Shown: in pieces, positions 52,210 through 61,449 of the stretch
Layout: the number at the start of each line of letters is the position of its first letter
Numbering within the stretch: position 1 is the stretch's first letter
Source of the DNA: JACMLD01 sp963705285
GTDB taxonomy: Bacteria > Bacteroidota > Bacteroidia > Chitinophagales > Chitinophagaceae
Length of the DNA: 64,000 nucleotides
Direction: 5' to 3'
Assembly (NCBI GenBank): GCA_963705285.1
Contig: OY970066.1
Location: forward strand, 1,054,001-1,118,000
The notes under the pieces: generated by a model
What the model was told of the DNA's origin: nothing
Seen by the model: only the letters and a program-made list of their open reading frames with translations
Database searches by the model: none
Made by a program: the position numbers and the translations under genes

Positions 52210-54249
52210 CTATTTCTTCATTTCACCCAGCTGTTTTTGCATACCAAACATTTCATCACGTAAGCGGGCGGCCTCCATAAAATCAAGATCGCGGGCGGCT
52301 TTTTCCATTTCTTTTTTTATACGGCCAATAGCCTTTTCTATTTGTGGTATGGTTTGGTACACCGCTTCTTCTTCAGCCGCCACGGTAACAATATCCTGAT
52401 CGCTGGTAATGGCATATGGATTTTTTGGATCAAAGCCTTTGATATCAAGCACCGATGTTTGCTGAAATACCTGCTCCTTACTTTTAGTAATTGTTCTGGG
52501 TGTGATGCCATGCTCCAGATTATACGCCACTTGTTTTTCCCTTCTGCGGGTGGTTTCATCAATGGTGCGTTGCATGCTTTCCGTTATCTTATCCGCATAA
52601 AAAATTACCAGGCCGTCTACATTTCTTGCTGCACGTCCGGCTGTTTGCGTAAGACTTCTTTCATTGCGCAGAAAACCTTCCTTATCTGCGTCTAATATAG
52701 CCACCAGTGATACTTCAGGTAAATCGAGGCCTTCCCGTAATAAATTTACACCTACCAGTACATCTATTTCGCCCAGGCGTAGTTGTCGTAATATTTCCAC
52801 TCTTTCCAATGTATCTACTTCGCTATGGATATATTTCGATTTGATATTTATGCGGTGCAGGTATTTATCCATTTCTTCGGCCATTCGTTTGGTGAGTGTG
52901 GTAACCAGCACGCGGTCGCCCTTTTTCACTCTTTCATCAATGGCATCCAGCAGATCATCAATCTGGTTTACAGAAGGCCTTATTTCTATAGGCGGATCAA
53001 GTAAACCGGTTGGCCGTACCACCTGTTCAATGACTACACCGCCGGTTTTTTCCAGTTCATAATCTCCCGGTGTGGCAGAAACGTAAATGGTCTGGTTGAG
53101 CATGCTTTCAAATTCATGAAAGTTCAGCGGCCGGTTATCCAGTGCAGAAGGCAGGCGGAAACCATAATCAACCAGTATGAGTTTGCGGCTTCTGTCGCCA
53201 CCATACATACCGCTTACCTGCGGAATGGTTTGGTGGCTTTCATCTATGATACAGAGAAAATCTTTAGGAAAATAATCCAGCAGGCAGAATGGCCGGGTGC
53301 CGGGTATACGGCGGTCAAAAAACCGCGAATAGTTTTCTACGCCATTACAATAACCCAGCTCGCGTATCATTTCCACATCATAATTAACGCGCTCGCTTAA
53401 ACGCTGTGCCTCTATGAATTTGCCGCTGCTTTTAAAATATTCTACCTGCAATGCCATTTCATCCTGTATTTCCATCAGTATTTGCTGCATCTTGTCTTTT
53501 GGCGCTATGTACAGGTTGGCCGGAAAAATGGCGGCATTTTCCATTTTGCCGATGCGTTTGCCAGTTTTTGGATCAAAGCTTTCGATGTCTTCAATATCAT
53601 CTCCAAAAAAACTGACGCGGTAAGCAAAATCAACATAAGGAAGGTTGATATCAATGGTATCGCCTTTTACCCTGAAGGTGCCGCGGGTAAAATCTATTTG
53701 GGTACGGTTGTATAAAGAATTGACAAGGCTATGTAAAAACGCCTGGCGGGAAATAGTTTGCCCGCGGTGCACCCGAATGATACCATTTTCATAATCGGTA
53801 GGGTTGCCCATACCATAAATGCAACTTACGGAAGCCACCACAATGATATCTCGTCTGCCACTCAATAATTCAGTGGTAGCCTGCAGGCGCAATTTGTCAA
53901 GCTCTTCATTAATAGAGAGATCTTTTTCTATGTAGGTATTGGATACAGGCATGTATGCTTCCGGCTGGTAGTAATCATAATAAGAAACAAAATAGCCTAC
54001 CGCATTTTCCGGGAAAAATTGTTTGAACTCACCATACAGTTGGGCTACCAGTGTTTTATTGTGGGTTAGCACCAATGTTGGTTTTTGTACATTCTGGATA
54101 AGGTTGGCGGCGGTAAATGTTTTTCCGCTACCGGTAACACCCAGCAGGGTCTGGTATTTTTCTCCGCTCAAAACGCCTTCTGTCAGTTGACGGATGGCTT
54201 CCGGCTGATCGCCCGCAGGACCGTATGGTGCATGCAATTTGAATGACAT
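52210..54249 (-). CDS. uvrB: UvrABC system protein B
   Basis: 679 residues, the normal length. Walker A GVTGSGKTFTAAN, the beta-hairpin region YYDYYQPEAYMP, the DEXX-like IDESHQT and the C-terminal UVR domain (AIGRIKKEMEKAARDLDFMEAARLRDE) are present. It is the damage-verifying helicase of nucleotide excision repair and binds UvrA and UvrC. A TAAATTTG box lies 20 bp upstream of its ATG. Confidence 0.97.
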   Translation of the reverse strand: MSFKLHAPYGPAGDQPEAIRQLTEGVLSGEKYQTLLGVTGSGKTFTAANLIQNVQKPTLVLTHNKTLVAQLYGEFKQFFPENAVGYFVSYYDYYQPEAYMPVSNTYIEKDLSINEELDKLRLQATTELLSGRRDIIVVASVSCIYGMGNPTDYENGIIRVHRGQTISRQAFLHSLVNSLYNRTQIDFTRGTFRVKGDTIDINLPYVDFAYRVSFFGDDIEDIESFDPKTGKRIGKMENAAIFPANLYIAPKDKMQQILMEIQDEMALQVEYFKSSGKFIEAQRLSERVNYDVEMIRELGYCNGVENYSRFFDRRIPGTRPFCLLDYFPKDFLCIIDESHQTIPQVSGMYGGDRSRKLILVDYGFRLPSALDNRPLNFHEFESMLNQTIYVSATPGDYELEKTGGVVIEQVVRPTGLLDPPIEIRPSVNQIDDLLDAIDERVKKGDRVLVTTLTKRMAEEMDKYLHRINIKSKYIHSEVDTLERVEILRQLRLGEIDVLVGVNLLREGLDLPEVSLVAILDADKEGFLRNERSLTQTAGRAARNVDGLVIFYADKITESMQRTIDETTRRREKQVAYNLEHGITPRTITKSKEQVFQQTSVLDIKGFDPKNPYAITSDQDIVTVAAEEEAVYQTIPQIEKAIGRIKKEMEKAARDLDFMEAARLRDEMFGMQKQLGEMKK

Positions 54250-54268
54250 AGAAAATATTATGGGATCG

Positions 54269-54276
54269 CAAATTTA
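54269..54276 (-). promoter_or_regulatory. Candidate promoter -7 box for uvrB
   Basis: The minus strand reads TAAATTTG, an exact TAnnTTTG match, which puts the start of transcription about 10-15 nt before the ATG at 54249. Confidence 0.5.
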
Positions 54277-54350
54277 ATAAGAAATGTTTGGAAACGCAGA
54301 TTTGTGAAACAGATGATACTATTGTTTTTGTGAGGCCTTATACGAATTTT

Positions 54351-54397
54351 GCGAGGGGCTTTACCCCTCGCTAACTTGATTACGCCCTTTCAGGGCT
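54351..54397 (+). repeat. Left REP sequence, two hairpins
   Basis: Hairpin 1 at 54351-54371 (8 bp stem), spacer TAACTTGATTAC, hairpin 2 at 54384-54396. Matches the right REP in inverted orientation with a few differences. Confidence 0.85.
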
Positions 54398-54493
54398 TAG
54401 GATGGTTTGGATATTATTAAAAATGCCATTCGAAAATGATTTGCGGAACGAATAATTTCATGAACCTAATTTTTCACACAAAACCTTATTCTT

Positions 54494-54945
54494 ATGCCGC
54501 AGTCACTTGTTAAAAATTACATTCACATCACGTTTACAACAAAGAACCGCCAAATGTTCATTAGTGAAACGTTTGAAAAAGAAATTATAATTACATGGGA
54601 GGTATCTGTAAGCGCCTTGATTGCCCGCCTTTGATAATTGGCGGGTATGATGATCACGTGCATATTCTTTGTCACCTATCAAAAAAAATTACTCTCATTA
54701 AATTGTTAGAAGAAGTAAAGTCACATTCATCCAAATGGATAAAGACGCTTCATGAAAGTTTTGCCAATTTTTATTGGCAGGATGGCTATGGCGCCTTCTC
54801 AGTAAATCCTGCGGAAGTAGAAACTGTTATTAGGTATATTGCCAACCAGCGAGCCCATCACTCAACCAAATCTTTTCGGCAGGAATTTCTGGGATTTCTA
54901 AAAAAATACAAGGTTGAATACAATGCGCGGTATGTATGGGATTGA
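54494..54945 (+). pseudogene. Y1 (IS200-like/RAYT) transposase, frameshifted
   Basis: The ATG at 54494 opens MPQSLVKNYIHITFTTKNRQMF, the normal start of this family, and continues to EKEIIIT before slipping out of frame into a stop near 54630. The rest is in a different frame from 54595 (MGGICKRLDCPPLIIGGYDDHVHIL to YVWD). One base has been lost around 54584-54592, near the end of an A/T-rich stretch. HUH residues are in DDHVHIL, and a Tyr in VETVIRYIANQ could be the catalytic Tyr. Loss of frame probably inactivates it unless a frameshift is used or the read is in error. Confidence 0.78.
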
Positions 54946-55026
54946 TTCATTTAGTGCTAGAGATAGCTTTACGCTGCTAGTTGTCTGACCTGTCGGCAGG
55001 TTAGCTTGCAGGACTACTGGTTATAA

Positions 55027-55073
55027 AGCCCTGAAAGGGCGTAATCAAGATAGCGAGGGGTGAAGCCCCTCGC
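55027..55073 (-). repeat. Right REP sequence, two hairpins, inverted
   Basis: Hairpin GCCCTGAAAGGGC (55028-55040), spacer GTAATCAAGATA, then GCGAGGGG-TGAAG-CCCCTCGC (55053-55073). Confidence 0.85.
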
Positions 55074-55105
55074 TATCTTCCATGATGTCAAAAAAATTAC
55101 CACCA

Positions 55106-57337
55106 CTACTTCACGCCATTCGCAATTCCCTCCAGATAACCTGCGAATTTCTTTATTACAGCGGCATCAATATCCGTTTGCTCCTGTGCTTCTTTCCAGT
55201 TACGTTGTTCAAGCGCTTCGCGGATGCCCGGCAATGTTTTTACGCCATAACCGGTGTAGAAACCAGGTGCATAAATACTATGGCGGTACCAGCCACGGCG
55301 TGGCAGGCCTTTTTCTGTTAACAGTTGCTGTTCTGCCTGGTATAGTTTCTTATTGATGTCATTTTTTTGTGCAGGCGTTAATTTGCCAGATGTCATTACG
55401 GTGCTAAGGTTTTTGGTGGCTTTGTCTAGATCATTCATGGCATTTTGAAGGGCAGCAAAGCTTAAGAAGGGCACTTCATCTTTTACGGTTGGTGGCGCTT
55501 CCTTTTCTTTGGGGTCAGCCGCATAGGCATATCTTTTTTCGGTGATGAGTTGATTTTCCAGGGTGGTGGTTTCGCGCATCTGGTCGGCCAGTGTTGCTAC
55601 TTCTGATACATAACCATTAATGGTTTTGTAGAGGGAAGTAAAATCGAACGGTAATAGTTCAGCGCCTGCCATGCGCAAGGTTGTTCTGCCCGCCACTTTG
55701 GCCAGGGCCACGCCATATTCAAAAGTGGGGTCTTTAAAGTTTACATAATCATAATAAGAATCGTAAATAGAGTGGTATTCACCGCCGGGGTCTTCTCCGC
55801 CAAAACCTATATTAAAGGAGTTCACGCCCAGGTGTTGAATAAAAGGACTGTAATCAGAACCGGACCCGAGGGCACCCAGGCTGAGTGTTTTTTTAGCCAG
55901 CAGATCTTTTTTTGCTTTAGTGCCCGATGCATTAACGATATCGTAATTTCTTTTTCTTTCCAGTACGCTGATGCCTGTTTGCGGGTCGGTAACATCGCCC
56001 GCTATTTCATTCATGAACGGTTCCAATGCATGAGTGCCCTGGGCACCCAGGAAGCCGCGGCCATTGCCATCAGAATTAATATACACCACCAGCTTTTGCT
56101 GCAGCTCCGGGCCATGTTGCTCTACCCATTCCGTAGAACCCAGTAGCCCGGGTTCTTCTCCATCCCAGGCGGCAAACACAAGGGTACGTTTGGGTTTCCA
56201 GCCGGTTTTTACCAGTTCGCCAATTGACCTGGCTTCTTCCATCATGGCAGCCAAACCACTTAAAGGATCGCCGGCGCCGTTTACCCAGCCATCATGGTGA
56301 TTGCCGCGCATCACCCATTCATCGGGCAATTCTGCACCTTTCAGCTTTGCGATGACGTCATAGGCGGGTTTTAAATCCCAGCTAAACGATAGCTTTAAAT
56401 GCACTTTCGTTTTACTGGGGCCAATATGATAAGTAAACGGCAATGCGCCGCGCCAGTCTTCCGGTGCCACCGGGCCTTCCAGCGATTGCAGCAAGGGTTG
56501 TGCATCGTGGTAACTGATGGGCAATACCGGTATCTTCAACAGGTTAGTGGCCTCGCTTCTTTCCAGCCTTTTGGCATCTTTACTGGCACCTACATTGGGT
56601 GTCAGCGGGTCGCCGGGGTATACGGGCATATCCATTACAGAGCCGCGCTGGGCGCCATATTCGTTTTTAAATGCGCCTTTGGGGTATACATCGCCCTGGT
56701 AATAGCCATCTTCTTTTGGGTCAGAATAGATGATGCAGCCAATAGCGCCATGTTCCTGAGCCACTTTGGGTTTAATGCCGCGCCAGGAGCGGCCGTATTT
56801 GGCAATCACTATTTTGCCTTTAACGTCTATGCCTAACCGCGCAAGGTGTTCATAATCGGCGGGAATGCCGTAGTTCACAAAAACCAATTCGCCGGTTACA
56901 TCGCCATCGGCGCTCCACGCATTATAAACAGGTAATTGTTCTGCTGTTTGATTTGAGGTAGGGTCTTCTTTTAATGCAGGTTCTGATAACAAAGCCTTGT
57001 ATTTAACCGGGCCGGTCATTTCAAGCAAGCGTTCTTTGGGTGTGGGAAACAATACCATAAAAGTTTCTATCTCAGCATCGTATCCCCAGTTTTTAAAGTT
57101 TTTGAGTACATATTCTGCTACTGCCTTGCCGCCGGGCGAACCTATATGGTGCGGCCTGGCCGACATTTCTTTGAGGTACTGGTCTACGTTTTTAGCGCTG
57201 AGGGCAGCGTCAAATTTTTGTTCGGTAGCAGCTTGCTGTTTAGAAGAGGCTTCGGTATAGCCCATTAGAGTTTTTGATTGAGCCATGGCGTTGCCTGTTA
57301 GTAAATACATGGCGCTGACAAAAAAGAATTTTCTCAT
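55106..57337 (-). CDS. Secreted M28 family peptidase (glutamate carboxypeptidase II-like)
   Basis: 743 residues from ATG 57337 (a longer frame to 57379 adds 14 unlikely residues before the signal MRKFFFVSAMYLLTGNAMAQ). A PA domain inserts near 130-330 (VNYGIPADYEHL, GKIVIAKYGRSWRG). The M28 core has the metal set: RGNHHDGW, GAGDPLSGLA, AAWDGEEPGLLGS, INSDGNG and EYHSIYDS. A C-terminal helical TfR-like dimerisation domain follows. It would clip C-terminal glutamate-type or other residues from peptides in the periplasm or outside. Independent transcription is likely. Confidence 0.92.
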   Translation of the reverse strand: MRKFFFVSAMYLLTGNAMAQSKTLMGYTEASSKQQAATEQKFDAALSAKNVDQYLKEMSARPHHIGSPGGKAVAEYVLKNFKNWGYDAEIETFMVLFPTPKERLLEMTGPVKYKALLSEPALKEDPTSNQTAEQLPVYNAWSADGDVTGELVFVNYGIPADYEHLARLGIDVKGKIVIAKYGRSWRGIKPKVAQEHGAIGCIIYSDPKEDGYYQGDVYPKGAFKNEYGAQRGSVMDMPVYPGDPLTPNVGASKDAKRLERSEATNLLKIPVLPISYHDAQPLLQSLEGPVAPEDWRGALPFTYHIGPSKTKVHLKLSFSWDLKPAYDVIAKLKGAELPDEWVMRGNHHDGWVNGAGDPLSGLAAMMEEARSIGELVKTGWKPKRTLVFAAWDGEEPGLLGSTEWVEQHGPELQQKLVVYINSDGNGRGFLGAQGTHALEPFMNEIAGDVTDPQTGISVLERKRNYDIVNASGTKAKKDLLAKKTLSLGALGSGSDYSPFIQHLGVNSFNIGFGGEDPGGEYHSIYDSYYDYVNFKDPTFEYGVALAKVAGRTTLRMAGAELLPFDFTSLYKTINGYVSEVATLADQMRETTTLENQLITEKRYAYAADPKEKEAPPTVKDEVPFLSFAALQNAMNDLDKATKNLSTVMTSGKLTPAQKNDINKKLYQAEQQLLTEKGLPRRGWYRHSIYAPGFYTGYGVKTLPGIREALEQRNWKEAQEQTDIDAAVIKKFAGYLEGIANGVK

Positions 57338-57774
57338 GTTGGTTAATGAATTAAAGGTTTGGAAAAAAGGAGAAGGCAAGTGCGTTAAAGATAAAGACTA
57401 TTGCCGATGTAAGAATTGCGGGATTGCGGGATTTTGAGATTTTGAGATTTCCCTTGCATCGACTCTTTCACAGCGGGTAAGCGAAGCAACGGTTAGGCAA
57501 ACGAAATCCCGAAATCAGCAATGGAATTTTGAGATTTCTGGATTTTGAGATGTAGGGATTTCCTTGGCTTCGACTCTTTCACAGCGGGTAAGCAAGGCAG
57601 CGGGCACAGCAACCGAAATCCCGAAATCCCGAAATCAGCAATGGAATTTTGAGATTTCTGGATTTTGAGATGTAGGGATTTCCTTGGCTTCGACTCTTTC
57701 ACAGCGGGTAAGAGAAGCAACGGTTTGGCAAAAGAAATCCCTACATCCCTAAATCTCAAAATCAGCAATTAGAT
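57338..57774. repeat. 437 bp gene-free region with about three imperfect ~111-120 bp tandem units
   Basis: The phrase CGACTCTTTCACAGCGGGTAAG starts at 57460, 57571 and 57691, with ATTTTGAGATTTCTGGATT and CGAAATC elements between. The longest frame over it (57493-57768, minus) has internally repeated protein and is most likely non-coding. Confidence 0.8.
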
Positions 57775-58227
57775 TTAGACTTTACGCAGTAAATAAGCAG
57801 AATAATCGGGTATGGTACATTCGTAATTATCATACATCAGCGGAGAGGTAAACAGGAAATCGGCCGTGGCACGGTCGCAGGCCATGGGTATGTTCCAGGC
57901 AACAGCAAGCCGCAACAAGGCTTTTACATCGGGGTCATGTGGCTGGGCCTCCATAGGATCCCAGAAAAAAATAAGGATATCGATTTTGGCCTCGGCAATC
58001 ATGGAACCAATCTGCTGATCACCACCCAACGGTCCGCTCATCATTTTCTGTACGGGGCGGTCAAGCTGCGCTTCCAGTAGCTTACCGGTAGTACCCGTGG
58101 CAATCAATTCGTGTTTGGCCAGCACTACTTTGTTGTGTTCTGCCCATTCTATCAAATCGTGCTTCCGGTTATCATGGGCTACCAGCGCAATTCTTTTGCG
58201 AAACGGCAACTGCCTGCTTTTGCTCAT
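57775..58227 (-). CDS. mgsA: Methylglyoxal synthase
   Basis: 150 residues, the normal length. ALVAHDNRKHDLIEW opens the fold; GTTGKLL and SGPLGGDQQIG bind the phosphate of dihydroxyacetone phosphate; the catalytic Asp region is FFWDPMEAQPHDPD. It converts dihydroxyacetone phosphate to methylglyoxal, a bypass of lower glycolysis when phosphate is limiting. Confidence 0.95.
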   Translation of the reverse strand: MSKSRQLPFRKRIALVAHDNRKHDLIEWAEHNKVVLAKHELIATGTTGKLLEAQLDRPVQKMMSGPLGGDQQIGSMIAEAKIDILIFFWDPMEAQPHDPDVKALLRLAVAWNIPMACDRATADFLFTSPLMYDNYECTIPDYSAYLLRKV

Positions 58228-58383
58228 AGCGGGGTTGTTTTAAAGCGAGATTGTCAAAAAATAATTCTTTTTGAAAACTATAACATGTTTCGCATAAAAA
58301 AACTCCTTTATACCGCGTTGAATAGCTGGATGGTATGGTATTTGTTAACAGGTTGTCCACATTTTACAGGTCAAATGTCTTTC

Positions 58384-59010
58384 ATGAAACACTTTATAAT
58401 AGCATTTGCATGGATATTGGGTGTCACCGTAGCTCACGCGCAGGTGGTACCGGCCATGGTGTTTACGGCACCATTGATGCTGGTTTCAGATACTGGCCAT
58501 TTGCCAATACACAGCTTTTCGGTAGCGCAGAAAGATAACAAGGCATTACTCCGCTGGAAATCTGACAGCCTGCCTGCAGCAGAAAGTTTTTATGCGGTGG
58601 AGCGCAGCAGCAATGGAACAGATTTTAGTATGGTGGGTATTACCAAAAATACATTGGGCGGATGGTTTGAATTTGTGGACAACGCCCCTGCCCGTGGCAA
58701 AATTTTTTACCGGGTAAAGCTTAGCACCGGCCAAACATCTTATTATTCTACTGTCATTGCCGCCAATCCTTCGGCAGATGCATCGTGTAAATTTTACCCA
58801 AACCCGGTTGATAAAGTTTTAATCGTAAGAAGTGAGCTGAGTGTAGATGTACAGATTTCCGATACTTATGGCAAGCCCATCATTACAGATAAACTGCAGG
58901 GCGGACTTAAAATTATTGATGTTTCCGCTCTTGAACCAGGCATCTATGTTATAACATTGTTCCAGAAGGAAACCAACAAGCTGGTAACGGAAAAACTTGT
59001 TAAAAAATAG
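58384..59010 (+). CDS. T9SS type A sorting domain-containing secreted protein
   Basis: 208 residues from ATG 58384; an in-frame ATG at 58375 adds three, and one at 58285 would add 33. Signal peptide MKHFIIAFAWILGVTVAHAQ. A central beta-rich region (about 60-110) has WKSDSLPAAESFYAVERSSNG, a fibronectin-like pattern. The C-terminal ~70 residues hold the type A signal: FYPNPVDKVLIVRS then LEPGIYVITL and a Lys-rich end. It would be exported and sorted to the cell surface by the type IX system. No catalytic residues seen. Confidence 0.85.
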   Translation: MKHFIIAFAWILGVTVAHAQVVPAMVFTAPLMLVSDTGHLPIHSFSVAQKDNKALLRWKSDSLPAAESFYAVERSSNGTDFSMVGITKNTLGGWFEFVDNAPARGKIFYRVKLSTGQTSYYSTVIAANPSADASCKFYPNPVDKVLIVRSELSVDVQISDTYGKPIITDKLQGGLKIIDVSALEPGIYVITLFQKETNKLVTEKLVKK

Positions 59011-59123
59011 TTCAGCTGTTACACAATAAAATAATTATAAAATACCCACTTAAAGGTATTGCTCAATCCAAATTAATCATCTAACATTGCATCGGTTTTT
59101 CATAGGATATTGGATTTTAAAAC

Positions 59124-59159
59124 GGGGTTGAATTTCTATTCTGGCCCCTTTTTTATTTT
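59124..59159. terminator. Probable bidirectional terminator
   Basis: The stem starts GGGG and pairs with CCCC, inner GAAT/ATTC around a TTCT loop, with G-U pairs between, followed by TTTTTTATTTT. It sits between the converging secreted-protein gene (ends 59010) and GT2 gene (ends 59193), and could serve both. Confidence 0.55.
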
Positions 59160-59192
59160 ACGCCTTTCTTGGTCCTCGTTTACGGCTTTGTT

Positions 59193-60368
59193 CTATAAAA
59201 CAACTGTTTCGCCGGTGTTATTTTTAGACATGCTGCCTACCATGCTATCGCTTCCCGCTGCAAAAAATTTATAATCCACATCATGCTGCATCTCCTCTAT
59301 ACAACTGATGATGTCTTTATAACTAAGCAATCCCGCGCAAAATATAATTTCGCTGGTTTTTTGTGATTGCATCGCCTGGCTGATTTCCGCAATGCCCGTT
59401 ACCGTTATAATATCTCTTTTTAAAGGCTGCCTGGCCAGTGCTTCCACTGCTTTTTTTATTTCTGTTTGCCCGCCCACCACAATGGTTTGGACCGTTTTAT
59501 TGGCTGGCTGCAGGCGCAACCCCAAGAACAAGCTGCCCACAAACGACAACAGGCCTCTAACGGCAATGGCCATCTGCACCATTATGGTAAACAGCCGCGA
59601 TTCTTTTTCGTAGTGCTTTTCTACAAAGATGCGCATGGCCTTGTAGAAACGTTTGGTGTACGCCATGTCTTTCTTGGTGCTCTCCCCCTTGAAATGAATG
59701 ATGCTGGTGGCAGCAAGGTAAAAATTTTTGTAGCCGGCCTGTTTAATACGGTAACTGAGGTCAATGTCTTCGCCGTACATAAAAAACCGTTCATCAAATC
59801 CGCCGGTTTTTTGCAGCACTTCCTGTTTTACCATTAAATAGGCACCCGTAAGTACATCTATTTCGTTGTTCTGTTTTTCGGGCAGGTGGCCAAGGTAATA
59901 CCGGGCTATGGCAGTTGAACTGGGAAAAATATTGATTAAGCCAGACAGTTTAAAAAACGACGCGCGCGGAGAAGGAAAGCCCCGCTTTGACTCAGGCAGA
60001 AACCGGCCGCTTCCATCCAGCATGTGTACACCCAGCGCACCAATGGCATCCGAGTCTTCCAGCGTGAGTAAAGACATGGAAAGGCTGTCTTCGCTCAATA
60101 TAGTGTCCGGGTTTAGAAATAACACATATTTACCTGCCGCCATTTGCCAGCCCTGGTTATTCGCTTTTGCATAGCCGGTGTTTTCTTTGTTGGCAACAAA
60201 TTTCACTTCAGGGAAACTGTCTTGGAGGTATTCAACACTATTATCGGTGGAATTATTATCAATTACAATTATTTCTGCCGCTATACCGGATACAGCTTTT
60301 TGTACCGAGTATAAACATTGTTCAAGAAAGTATTTAACATTATAGCTAACGATAATTATGGATAACAA
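59193..60368 (-). CDS. WbbL-like GT2 glycosyltransferase with C-terminal Rossmann-like domain
   Basis: 391 residues starting from a TTG at 60368 (MLSIIIVSYNVKYFLEQCL is the usual family start and no upstream ATG is in frame). Residues ~1-240 are the GT-A domain with IVIDNNSTDNSV, ENTGYAKANNQG and LFLNPDT. A membrane-proximal helix follows (~255-285). The last ~95 residues (IVVGGQTEIKKAVEALA then EIIFCAGLLSYKDIISCIEEM) resemble the Rossmann-like domain found at the end of some Bacteroidota GT2 proteins. Likely in cell-surface polysaccharide synthesis. Confidence 0.85.
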   Translation of the reverse strand: MLSIIIVSYNVKYFLEQCLYSVQKAVSGIAAEIIVIDNNSTDNSVEYLQDSFPEVKFVANKENTGYAKANNQGWQMAAGKYVLFLNPDTILSEDSLSMSLLTLEDSDAIGALGVHMLDGSGRFLPESKRGFPSPRASFFKLSGLINIFPSSTAIARYYLGHLPEKQNNEIDVLTGAYLMVKQEVLQKTGGFDERFFMYGEDIDLSYRIKQAGYKNFYLAATSIIHFKGESTKKDMAYTKRFYKAMRIFVEKHYEKESRLFTIMVQMAIAVRGLLSFVGSLFLGLRLQPANKTVQTIVVGGQTEIKKAVEALARQPLKRDIITVTGIAEISQAMQSQKTSEIIFCAGLLSYKDIISCIEEMQHDVDYKFFAAGSDSMVGSMSKNNTGETVVL

Positions 60369-60639
60369 CCTGGCTAATTTAATGGCTGCTAAAATAAAAG
60401 ATTTTTTGCAACACGCGCCGTTTAAAGAAGGTGGTATTTGATGAAAGGATGTTTTATTAAAGAAGAAGGTCTTCTTATGATAAAAATTTATTCTAAGAAG
60501 CAGTCAATCGCTACAAACTTTGCCAGTAACGTGTTTTACGCTCGGATAACAGCAAATGCGCGTATAACGAAACATTGCTGGTGGCTGCCAGTAATATGAA
60601 ATCGCAGAACTCGCTTTCAGGGGGTTGGGGCGTTTCTTT

Positions 60640-60647
60640 TATCTTTG
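60640..60647 (+). promoter_or_regulatory. Promoter -7 box giving a nearly leaderless inositol monophosphatase transcript
   Basis: The plus strand reads TATCTTTG, an exact TAnnTTTG match, only 5 bp before the ATG at 60652. Initiation a few bases downstream would fall at or next to the ATG, so the transcript may have no 5' leader. Confidence 0.5.
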
Positions 60648-60651
60648 CCGC

Positions 60652-61431
60652 ATGTTAAAAACAACCCTTATCAAAGCAACGGAAGCAGCAGCTGATGTGC
60701 TGAGGCATTATTTCAATGGCTCATTTACAATAACCAATAAAGAAGGCATCAATAACCCCGTTACCGAAGCCGACCTGGCATCAGAAAAAATAATTTTTGA
60801 AACCATCAAGGCCGATTTTCCGGATCACTTCATTTTAAGCGAAGAAGCCGGTGAAATTAAAATGGACAGTGAGTATAAATGGATCATTGACCCCATAGAC
60901 GGAACCATCAATTTTGCCAATGGTATTCCCATTTGCTGTGTAAGTATTGGGGTTGAGAGAGCGGGAGAAATGATTATGGGCGCTGTCTATAACCCTTTCA
61001 TGAATGAATTCTTCTTTGCGCAACGTGGTTTTGGCGCTACGCTCAACGATAAAATGATAAAGGTAAACCAACAGCCCAGCCTTGATAAAGCCTGCCTGGT
61101 TACCGGCTTTCCGTACACTTACCTCAACACGCCCAACGGGCCGCTGGATATTTTTTCCACGCTTATCCGTAAAGGCATACCGGTACGCAGGCTCGGTTCT
61201 GCTGCTATCGATCTCTGCTGGGTGGCTGCAGGCAGGTTTGATGGATTTTATGAGCACAAGTTGCAGGCCTGGGACAGTGCCGCGGGTTTTCTGATAGTAG
61301 AAGAAGCGGGTGGAAAAGTAACCGATTTTAAAGGCAACCGGTACTCGCCCTACCAGCCGCACATCATTGCCACCAACGGAAAAATACATGATGCCCTGGT
61401 AAAATGTGTAAACGGCGAAGCATACGATTAA
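60652..61431 (+). CDS. Inositol monophosphatase family protein
   Basis: 259 residues from ATG 60652 (a TTG nine codons upstream is less likely and lies upstream of the promoter box). Metal ligands are in SEEAGE, WIIDPIDGTINFANG and WDSAAGFLIVEEAGG. The family dephosphorylates inositol phosphates or related small substrates. ThiL follows 18 bp after its stop, so the two genes are probably co-transcribed. Confidence 0.92.
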   Translation: MLKTTLIKATEAAADVLRHYFNGSFTITNKEGINNPVTEADLASEKIIFETIKADFPDHFILSEEAGEIKMDSEYKWIIDPIDGTINFANGIPICCVSIGVERAGEMIMGAVYNPFMNEFFFAQRGFGATLNDKMIKVNQQPSLDKACLVTGFPYTYLNTPNGPLDIFSTLIRKGIPVRRLGSAAIDLCWVAAGRFDGFYEHKLQAWDSAAGFLIVEEAGGKVTDFKGNRYSPYQPHIIATNGKIHDALVKCVNGEAYD

Positions 61432-61449
61432 TAAGCTAAACATCCAATT

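Larger units (their letters stand above)
54351..55073. mobile_element. REP-associated transposase element with inverted REP sequences (REPtron-like)
   Basis: A left REP (54351-54397) has two hairpins: GCGAGGGG-CTTTA-CCCCTCGC and GCCCT-TTC-AGGGC. A near-identical inverted copy (55027-55073) has GCCCTGAAAGGGC followed by GCGAGGGG-TGAAG-CCCCTCGC. Between them lies a single Y1 transposase gene (frameshifted, see next entry). This is the layout expected for a RAYT gene with its REP sequences. The element is 723 bp between uvrB and the M28 peptidase gene. Confidence 0.82.

Noticed and set aside
57493..57768. Protein-coding gene on the minus strand with internally repeated protein
   Set aside because: The frame runs through tandem DNA repeats and its protein repeat simply mirrors the DNA; no start context or domain.
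58111..58383. Long N-terminal extension of the T9SS cargo protein overlapping mgsA
   Set aside because: The extension overlaps the start of mgsA and precedes a clean signal peptide at 58384; the later start is preferred, though an ATG at 58285 cannot be fully excluded.
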